This document shows, one piece after another, positions 1-5,681 of a stretch of 6,922 nucleotides of DNA. Source of the DNA: CAZDAW01 sp964503685 (GTDB taxonomy: Bacteria; Chloroflexota; Anaerolineae; Anaerolineales; Anaerolineaceae). The stretch covers positions 1 to 6,922 of the forward strand of contig CAZDAW010000142.1 of the NCBI GenBank assembly GCA_964503685.1, written 5' to 3'. Under the pieces are notes generated by a model. That model searched no databases, was not told the origin of the DNA, and worked only from the letters and a program-made list of their open reading frames with translations. A program made the translations under genes and the position numbers. Numbering within the stretch: position 1 is the stretch's first letter; every line of letters begins with the position of its first letter.

Positions 1-22
1 CATCGTCATACAGCGTATCCGT

Positions 23-3000
23 CTAAGGGGGATACGATGTTCCCTGTCTATCCCAAGTGCCCCCCTGAGTCACCTTGACAGTCAGCTCATAGGATTTGGC
101 CAGCCCCGCCTCAAAAAGAACTGTAGGCCGCAGAACATACGACGTTTTGCCTTCATCTATTGATGGGTAAAATATGACATGTTGTTCATCATCTGAAGAC
201 CACTCGATACTCAGCGGCGTATTCTGGCTATACCAGACATAAGCGTCTTCCAGGGTAAACGCCCGCCCTGCCAGAACCGGTCCATAATGCCCCGTCCGAA
301 TCAGCAACGAATCGACCGGTTGCGGATGAACCGTAATTTGAACCGTATCCTCCGCCGTTTCCTGCCCGCGAGTGGCCTTTAATGTGTAGCGATAAACACC
401 CGGTTGGGTAAATGTCAAAGTTGAATTAACAGCCGTCGCCCCCGCTATCGGCGTACCACTCGGGTCATACCATTGAACACTAACCCCTTCAACCGGATAC
501 ACAAAAGCCTTTTGTGGAATGACGGCTGCTATATTGTTATTAAGAACACAGTCGAGATTCGCGCCAGCTTCGGCAGCCAGGGGAATATCCATGGTATCTA
601 TAATCACCGTCAGATCATCGACAAAACAACCCAACGGATTTGTCACAGCAAATTGAATATGATAAATCCCTGGCTTGGTAAACGTTGCCTGCGGATTTTG
701 AACTGCACTTTCTGTCGATCCCGCATTGTTGTCCGGACTAAATTGCAATCCACCTGCCGGCCCCTTCACAAATCGCCACAAGAATGACTCATTTCCACCA
801 CTATAAGGAAGCACTCTGCCGGACAAGGGCACGCTGATTGGATTATTCTGCCATGGAATGGTGATATCCGGCCCCGCATCAGCCTGATACGCCAATTCAG
901 CAACATCGACCACAATGACATCCTCGGCAATCACATTGTTTTGCATATCCAGTAATTGCAGTCGAATTTCATATTTCCCTGGCAAATAAAACCGGGCGGA
1001 AGTGGAAGTAAAATAGGCCCCATCCTGTTCGGCCAGGTCAGACACCGGCCCCAAAATAGCCTCTGACGGAACCAGCCAAAGAACCTGAACTATCTGCGGA
1101 TTAATTCCGCGGACAATGCCTTGCAGAGATACTTCCGCTTTAACCTCACCTGTATCAGCATCATATTGCAGCTGAACATCCGAAACAGGTGCAATTCTCA
1201 CGTTGACTCCGGCCGTAACAGTCACAACATCGCTGTCAACCCATGTCCCTTGAGCATCATACAGATTTATCTGGAAGACGTATTTACCGCAGATGTCCAG
1301 TCGCCAGCCGGGATTGATTAAGCCTGCCAACTGCCCTGGGATAAAGAATTCCGATCCGGTCGGTCTTTCCAGCAGCTCCCATTGTACCCCATAAGGCCAG
1401 ATATCGGCACAGGCAGAACCATTCTTATAGACTGCCGCATCGTTCATAAACACAATTTCATTGACGCCAACCGTTTTATCCTGTCCCGCCTCAACCGTAT
1501 AAGCAATATATTCATTGGCACCCAAATCAATCTTTGAATCCGCAATACGCCGTTTGGATTCGACATCTCTCTGGGCCAGATACTGAACCCAGGGTGCATC
1601 CGGCAAAGGACACCCTTCATTAATGCAGTTATTTGGATTATCATCTTCGTTGGGATCAGTAATTTCCCTGTCCAGGAATGTCGAATTGAGTGGGAAATAG
1701 TGCCATTCATTCGTATCCGCAAAGGCAGACCCGCTATTATCTATAATAGCCTTATGGAAAAGGCTTGCCGGTACAAATTGGCCCTCCTGAATTGCACAAT
1801 AATCCAGATTCACAAATTGATTATAAGGATCAAGATTCTGATTCGCATTGGAACCATTCCCCCAGATAATGCAATTTCGAATTGTCGGCTGTATAGTTAC
1901 ACCAGAGACCAATTCGATTCCTTTCTGACGATTTTTGACAATCGTGTTATTCCACAATTTAACATCAGGAGAGCCTATTTTAATCCCTGTCAAGTTACAT
2001 TTGATTATATTGCTAAAAATAGTAACCGAAGCTGTATTTGTAGTCTCAATTCCAATTTTGCTTGTCGAATTGCCATTCCCTATAATATTTTGTGTAATGA
2101 CGGAATTGCTATTCCCGTCACAATAAATACCGGCTTCTGCATTGCTTTCAAAAACATTGTTAGATATCACAGAATTGGAGTTATCCAGCTTGATTCCGTA
2201 CTGCCCTCCCGAAATCATAAAACCCTTTACTGTTGAATGATTGTTGGATATCTCGACTATTGTGTCTAGGCCAAGCAGTTTGGGCTTTTGATGTTCATTC
2301 GGATCATCACAATTCCAGCTTCGAATGATGACATTGGGATCTCTTCGACCATAAGGATTCAAATCAGAATACCCTCTCAGGGTAAATCCGTTATAGATGC
2401 CAGGATAAACAATGATTTCGTCTCCTTCGACAGATTCATCAATTGCCGCACGAATGTCGCCATACCACGTCGCAATGCCGCTGGAAATTCGTTTGACTTT
2501 TTGTGAATATGAAATCCTCTGAGGCAGAAAAGTCCCATGATAACCAGGCTCCCCGCAGCCAATGGCCCACGAAGCTCCCCAGGCCCAGACCTCGCCATAT
2601 TCATCAAGAGCAAGACAGTGCCACGGCCCCGCCATAATCGCAATAATCTTCCCCTGCTCAGGGTCACCCAGATGCCCGGCGGGATTATGATAATCCTGTG
2701 GTGCCCTGACCATCACCGGAAAACCGGAAGATTCTATAGATTGATCTCCTATACCCAATTGACCATGTGTATTATCTCCCCATACCCACACATGACCATC
2801 CTTATCCAGCGCCATACTGTGACTTTCACCGGCGGATATGGCAATAATATTTCCCAGATAACCTTCTTCAGAATCATGCAACCCGTTTCCGTTGAGATCG
2901 GGGCCAAAAACATAAACAGGTGAGGGGAAAATAAATGGATTGCCAATAGTTGTATTTCCTCTGCCAATTCGCCCACCATAGTAAGCAGTGCCTGTACCCC

Positions 3001-4207
3001 CCCCCGGGAATTGATATCCAATATTTTCATTAATATAGGTTACCATGCCTACATAGTCCCACCCCCAGGCCAGGACTCGACCTGAATATATATCATTAGC
3101 ATCGTCTGTATATTTTTCCAGAGCCAGACTATGTTGACAACCTGCTGAAATGGCAACAATATTGGATAAATATCCGGAAGGATCGTTCTGCTCGCCAGTT
3201 TTCACACAGCAGGGCAAGACTTTTCTATTTACTGGATCATTACCCTGTCCCAGCTCGCCCATAGTACACTCTCCCCACGCATACACACGGCCTTGACAAG
3301 AAGAAGTGCCATCATTTTTTTCCAATGCCAAGGAATGCCACCAGCCTGCTGAAACGGATACTATATTTTTCAAAGGTGCAGTATAATAGGGATATCGGTG
3401 GATATGGTCAATATCTTCCTGTGACAACTCTACTTTATATATTTGCAGTTCATCGAGATAACCATAATAATTAAAATTTGGATCATTGTTCTGGCTTGCA
3501 CCTATTCTGCAGGATTCATATTGTACTGTACTAACTATCTGATCCGTCGCACAGACAGTCTTTGCAGGCGGGCATAATAAATCATCTTCCTGGCTTAAGT
3601 AAATACGAGTATGAGAAAGCAGTGAACCGTTCTCCGGGAATACAACCACAATATGATTCCATGAATTTGGCTCCATTACTTCTTCGGTTTGAATACAATG
3701 CATATCATCTGTATAGACAGCAACATGGCCCCACTCAATCCGAATCTCCCACAGCCCTCCCATGACGTGAGGATTACCCCATGACAATATGGTTCCTTTG
3801 CTATAAGCATCAGCATCATCATTTTTAATCCAAAAGCTAATCGTTCTCGCATCGCTCTTTAAAATCCCGTAATAATTTGGGTCAAATACCAGAAACCCCT
3901 CTCCATTAATCCCATTAAAAACAGCACTCAAATTATTATACAGATATGTATTTAGACAATCCACAGTCTCATAGGCATAATCAAATGGTTGATTTTCATT
4001 CCAAGCACAACTCACAGTTCCTACAGGAGCCAACTCACGTTCATTTCCAGAATAATCATACCGAATACAGAAATCGCCTGTACCATAACAAGCCGATGAA
4101 TCAAAATTAATATAAGCATCCAAAATCAAAGATGACGAACCTACAGGAACCGGAGTGATCTGCCCCCTTTTTTTGTACCAGTTGTTGTGAGAGTATAACC
4201 GACACAC
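23..4207 (-). CDS. Giant LamG / RCC1 / beta-helix / PKD surface protein, C-terminal part cut off by an IS
   Basis: This is the downstream part of a multidomain, probably secreted or cell-surface protein; its substrate is unknown. The open frame is 1394 aa. Residues 1-17 come from the IS end, starting at GTG 4207 with no convincing ribosome site, so this is not the native start. Domains in order: LamG-like jelly roll (about 26-275; SFWIK, WNHIVVVF, GYLDELQIY); four RCC1 blades (about 280-568; repeated IVAISAG.xHSLALxK...VWAWG); right-handed parallel beta-helix (about 580-900; entry DIRAAIDES.EGDEIIVYPGIY, Asn-rich rungs around 650-785, exit DLGANEY); then PKD/Ig-like domains starting near 903, 1002, 1108, 1211 and 1303, several with AG.D and PG.Y signatures. 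An EF-hand-like loop lies at 437-448. The same blade type resumes across the IS, so this was probably one gene with 5682-6922. It ends in TAG at 23-25. Domain calls are confident; function is not known. Confidence 0.85.
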   Translation of the reverse strand: MCRLYSHNNWYKKRGQITPVPVGSSSLILDAYINFDSSACYGTGDFCIRYDYSGNERELAPVGTVSCAWNENQPFDYAYETVDCLNTYLYNNLSAVFNGINGEGFLVFDPNYYGILKSDARTISFWIKNDDADAYSKGTILSWGNPHVMGGLWEIRIEWGHVAVYTDDMHCIQTEEVMEPNSWNHIVVVFPENGSLLSHTRIYLSQEDDLLCPPAKTVCATDQIVSTVQYESCRIGASQNNDPNFNYYGYLDELQIYKVELSQEDIDHIHRYPYYTAPLKNIVSVSAGWWHSLALEKNDGTSSCQGRVYAWGECTMGELGQGNDPVNRKVLPCCVKTGEQNDPSGYLSNIVAISAGCQHSLALEKYTDDANDIYSGRVLAWGWDYVGMVTYINENIGYQFPGGGTGTAYYGGRIGRGNTTIGNPFIFPSPVYVFGPDLNGNGLHDSEEGYLGNIIAISAGESHSMALDKDGHVWVWGDNTHGQLGIGDQSIESSGFPVMVRAPQDYHNPAGHLGDPEQGKIIAIMAGPWHCLALDEYGEVWAWGASWAIGCGEPGYHGTFLPQRISYSQKVKRISSGIATWYGDIRAAIDESVEGDEIIVYPGIYNGFTLRGYSDLNPYGRRDPNVIIRSWNCDDPNEHQKPKLLGLDTIVEISNNHSTVKGFMISGGQYGIKLDNSNSVISNNVFESNAEAGIYCDGNSNSVITQNIIGNGNSTSKIGIETTNTASVTIFSNIIKCNLTGIKIGSPDVKLWNNTIVKNRQKGIELVSGVTIQPTIRNCIIWGNGSNANQNLDPYNQFVNLDYCAIQEGQFVPASLFHKAIIDNSGSAFADTNEWHYFPLNSTFLDREITDPNEDDNPNNCINEGCPLPDAPWVQYLAQRDVESKRRIADSKIDLGANEYIAYTVEAGQDKTVGVNEIVFMNDAAVYKNGSACADIWPYGVQWELLERPTGSEFFIPGQLAGLINPGWRLDICGKYVFQINLYDAQGTWVDSDVVTVTAGVNVRIAPVSDVQLQYDADTGEVKAEVSLQGIVRGINPQIVQVLWLVPSEAILGPVSDLAEQDGAYFTSTSARFYLPGKYEIRLQLLDMQNNVIAEDVIVVDVAELAYQADAGPDITIPWQNNPISVPLSGRVLPYSGGNESFLWRFVKGPAGGLQFSPDNNAGSTESAVQNPQATFTKPGIYHIQFAVTNPLGCFVDDLTVIIDTMDIPLAAEAGANLDCVLNNNIAAVIPQKAFVYPVEGVSVQWYDPSGTPIAGATAVNSTLTFTQPGVYRYTLKATRGQETAEDTVQITVHPQPVDSLLIRTGHYGPVLAGRAFTLEDAYVWYSQNTPLSIEWSSDDEQHVIFYPSIDEGKTSYVLRPTVLFEAGLAKSYELTVKVTQGGTWDRQGTSYPP
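4156..4203 (+). repeat. IS inverted repeat, end distal to orfB
   Basis: Read on the plus strand it starts TGATCTGCCCCC and ends TGTGAGAGTATAACCGAC. It aligns with the minus strand of 5633-5681 over about 48 bases with roughly 32 matches and one gap. Conserved blocks are CTGC.CCCC, the CCAG block, GTGAGAG and CCGAC; the central T run differs. GTG 4207, the nominal start of the downstream host fragment, lies just outside this repeat. Confidence 0.7.
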
Positions 4208-4277
4208 GGACTCTTATTTGGGCTGTTCAGCACGTCTGACAACCCGTACAACCGACTTACACTATATACATTCTTGC

Positions 4278-5324
4278 TCATTTTTCCAGCGTCTTCTTGC
4301 ATCTCTTTAATTCATCCTGTATCGTAGCAACACCGCGGCAAGGATACGGCTCTGCGGGGACGCAACCGGAGCAGGCCGCCGGGATCGGAGCATCGGCCGC
4401 TTTCGAGCGGCCTGCTTCTTCTTGTTGATGCTCTGATCCGGTATGCGGTAAATCCCGGGGGCATGGGGGCAGAGCCCCCGATGGCCGTGCCGCAGTTGCT
4501 GCAAACCCTGCCGGCGTCATGTAACCAAGCGACTGATGCGGACGGTGATGGTTGTAATCCAATCGCCACCGTTCCACGACGTACCGCAGCTCCTCAATGC
4601 CAACGAAGATCTCACGATCCAGGCATTCATCCCGCAGATGCGAATTGAACGATTCGATATAGCCGTTTTCCCAGGGACTGCCGGGCTCGATAAATAACGT
4701 CTTTACGTTCATCTTTTTAAGCCATTTCTTCACCTTCTTGGCGGTAAACTCCGGGCCGTTATCGCTGCGAATATAGTCCGGCTGACCACGAACCAAAAAC
4801 AGGTATCGCAGCACATCGAGGACATCCTGGGCCGTAATCCTCCTGGCCACATCGATAGTCAGACACTCCCGCGTATGCTCATCAAGGATATTGAGCAGCT
4901 TGGCCTTACGCCCGTTTTCAAGCGTTTCAGACACAAAGTCATAACTCCAGACATGGTTGATATGGTCTGGCTTTTTCTTATGGCAGGCGTTATCCGAGCT
5001 GCCGTCTCGACCCCGCTTTTTGCGGCCTTTTTTCGCTGGCACATCCCAATCCTGATCCCGCCAGAGTCGATACACACGCTTGAAGTTGACAACCCATTGG
5101 TCTTTCCTTAATTCGACCGTAATCCGGCGATACCCAAATCGCGGCCGCTTGGCAATCTGTTTTTTAATCGCCTCGATCAGGGACGCATCCTTGACCGGCA
5201 GCCTCAATGCGTACCGCTGAGAACTCCGGGGTTGGTCCAGCGTCCCGCACGCCTTTCTCTGGGATCCCCCCAGCTCAGTGCATACGTTATCAATGACGTT
5301 TCGCTTCTGAGCCGGGCTTACACG
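4278..5324 (-). CDS. IS3-family OrfB (DDE transposase catalytic part, made as the OrfAB fusion)
   Basis: This frame encodes the catalytic half of the transposase. It is probably reached by -1 slippage at GGGAAAC, giving NRVSPAQKRNVIDNVC and then the HTH_21-like region (RPRFGYRRITVELRK). The TTG at 5207, where a frame-only call would start, sits inside this conserved part and is a poor start. The rve core has D (WSYDFV), D (RSDNGPEF) and E (ENGYIESFNS) at 90, 149 and 185 counted from 5207, or 219, 278 and 314 in a 438-aa fusion beginning at 5593. That is DD with 35 residues between the second D and the E, so the triad is intact. The core ends at HRPHQSLGYMTPAGF. About 73 further residues (about 4281-4499), rich in Ala, Pro and Gly with several Cys, have no counterpart I recognise. 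The stop is TGA 4278-4280, 122 bases before the IS end. Confidence 0.88.
   Translation of the reverse strand, partial: RVSPAQKRNVIDNVCTELGGSQRKACGTLDQPRSSQRYALRLPVKDASLIEAIKKQIAKRPRFGYRRITVELRKDQWVVNFKRVYRLWRDQDWDVPAKKGRKKRGRDGSSDNACHKKKPDHINHVWSYDFVSETLENGRKAKLLNILDEHTRECLTIDVARRITAQDVLDVLRYLFLVRGQPDYIRSDNGPEFTAKKVKKWLKKMNVKTLFIEPGSPWENGYIESFNSHLRDECLDREIFVGIEELRYVVERWRLDYNHHRPHQSLGYMTPAGFAATAARPSGALPPCPRDLPHTGSEHQQEEAGRSKAADAPIPAACSGCVPAEPYPCRGVATIQDELKRCKKTLEK
4370..4416. repeat. Overlapping inverted repeats able to form alternative hairpins
   Basis: AGCAGGCCGC (4370-4379) is the exact reverse complement of GCGGCCTGCT (4407-4416). The second arm also takes part in a tighter hairpin, GGCCGCT-TTCG-AGCGGCC (4395-4412). 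The two folds exclude each other. The motif GGAGCA followed by GGCCGC occurs twice (4368 and 4387), pointing to a local duplication. It lies inside the unusual orfB tail. On the plus strand the short hairpin has a TTCG tetraloop followed by a T-rich stretch. Confidence 0.55.
4465..4479. repeat. Short GC-rich hairpin in the orfB tail
   Basis: GGGGGC-AGA-GCCCCC forms a perfect six-base stem with a three-base loop. It sits just beyond the conserved end of the OrfB core and next to CCCGGGGGCATG. No T run follows in the transcribed (minus) direction, so it does not look like a standard terminator. Confidence 0.5.
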
Positions 5325-5330
5325 TTTCCC
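5269..5330 (-). promoter_or_regulatory. Programmed -1 frameshift signal between orfA and orfB
   Basis: The heptamer GGGAAAC (5330-5324) sits in the orfA zero frame as G GGA AAC, the classic X XXY YYZ arrangement. Seven bases later a 10-bp stem begins: CCCGGCTCAG (5316-5307) pairs with CTGAGCTGGG (5278-5269), with one G-U pair. Its 28-base loop can itself form a small ACGT/ACGT stem. The orfA stop TAA (5320-5318) lies in the spacer, and the orfB frame is -1 relative to orfA and open from here. Heptamer, spacer length and stem are seen directly; activity is inferred from IS3-family practice. Confidence 0.82.
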
Positions 5331-5593
5331 TGGGCGACCTCCTTGAGGATGGCAATATCAATGGCCTGGTCCGAGACGACCTTCCGTAAACGGGCATTTT
5401 CCTTCTGCAAGTCCCGAAGCTGCTTGATCATGTCCGGGCTCATCCCGCCGTACTTGTTCCGCCAGCGGTAATAGGTCTGTTGACTAATCCCCAGTTCCCG
5501 GCAAACCTCCGGCACATTTTTGCCCTGGGCAATGAACACATCCGCCTGACGTAACTTCCCCACAATCTCGGTGCCACTAAACTGCTTCTTCAT
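5318..5593 (-). CDS. IS3-family OrfA (HTH transposase subunit)
   Basis: A 91-aa protein when started at ATG 5593, which has GGAGG eight bases upstream; an in-frame TTG at 5608 would add five residues but has no such site. The N-terminal half carries a helix-turn-helix (about residues 25-48; VPEVCRELGISQQTYYRWRN, then KYGG). The C-terminal half is a leucine-zipper-like coiled coil (about 55-86; IKQLRDLQKENARLRKVV). In this family OrfA binds the inverted repeats, can repress transposition, and supplies the N-terminal domain of the OrfAB transposase. The frame ends at TAA 5318-5320, just after the slippery heptamer, so ribosomes that do not slip make OrfA alone. Length and layout are normal for the family and no disabling change is visible. 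Confidence 0.9.
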   Translation of the reverse strand: MKKQFSGTEIVGKLRQADVFIAQGKNVPEVCRELGISQQTYYRWRNKYGGMSPDMIKQLRDLQKENARLRKVVSDQAIDIAILKEVAQGNV

Positions 5594-5601
5594 TCCAATA
5601 A

Positions 5602-5606
5602 CCTCC
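5602..5606 (-). promoter_or_regulatory. Ribosome binding site of orfA
   Basis: GGAGG on the minus strand lies eight bases before ATG 5593. It decides the start in favour of this ATG over the upstream TTG at 5608, which overlaps the site. Confidence 0.75.
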
Positions 5607-5616
5607 AAAAATAATG

Positions 5617-5622
5617 ATTATA
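5617..5622 (-). promoter_or_regulatory. Candidate -10 box for the transposase genes
   Basis: A perfect TATAAT on the minus strand lies about 23 bases upstream of ATG 5593, in an AT-rich stretch just inside the IS end. No convincing -35 box is seen at 16-18 bases (the sequence there is around GAGGAT), so the promoter may be weak in the integrated element. In IS3-family circles a better -35 can be supplied by the abutted other end; whether that happens here is untested. Confidence 0.4.
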
Positions 5623-5632
5623 TACTATTTTT

Positions 5633-5681
5633 GTCGGCTATCCTCTCACTCATGCTGGACCAATTTTCGGGGAGCAGGCCA
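5633..5681 (-). repeat. IS inverted repeat, orfA end
   Basis: Read on the minus strand it starts TGGCCTGCTCCCCG and ends GTGAGAGGATAGCCGAC, matching the other end in spaced blocks. It supplies the last 11 residues and the TGA stop of the truncated upstream host fragment. The transposase -10 box follows about ten bases inside. Confidence 0.7.

Larger units (their letters stand above)
4156..5681 (-). mobile_element. IS3-family insertion sequence, about 1.53 kb
   Basis: A complete-looking IS3-family element. It has orfA (HTH plus leucine zipper), orfB (rve integrase core with DD(35)E), a -1 frameshift signal between them, and imperfect inverted repeats at both ends. Both ends start with the family-typical TG dinucleotide: TGATCTGCCCCC at 4156 on the plus strand and TGGCCTGCTCCCC at 5681 on the minus strand. 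Inner alternative ends at 4161 and 5676 (TGC...) are also possible. Protein style (VSPA.KR..I near the OrfB start, QPRSSQRY) resembles the IS407-type branch; this is from memory of the family and not a database match. The element lies inside the giant RCC1 protein gene in the same orientation. No 3-5 bp direct repeat is visible at either candidate boundary pair. Confidence 0.88.

Noticed and set aside
1700..2236. A 178-codon open frame on the plus strand
   Set aside because: It lies antisense to the beta-helix region, whose Asn/Ile-rich repeats keep the opposite strand open; no ribosome site, domain or plausible composition.
4200..4250. Outward promoter from the IS end (TTGTCA, 17 bases, AAATAA)
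   Set aside because: The -35-like box is fair but the -10 matches consensus at only two positions; a separate TATACT nearby has no -35 partner.
4395..4425. Rho-independent terminator after the TTCG hairpin
   Set aside because: The T-rich stretch follows only on the plus strand and is interrupted by C and G, while the transposase genes are transcribed on the minus strand through this site before orfB ends.
5205..5207. TTG as an independent start for OrfB
   Set aside because: Conserved family sequence (VSPAQKR... QPRSSQRY) continues upstream in the same frame to the slippery site, so this TTG is internal.
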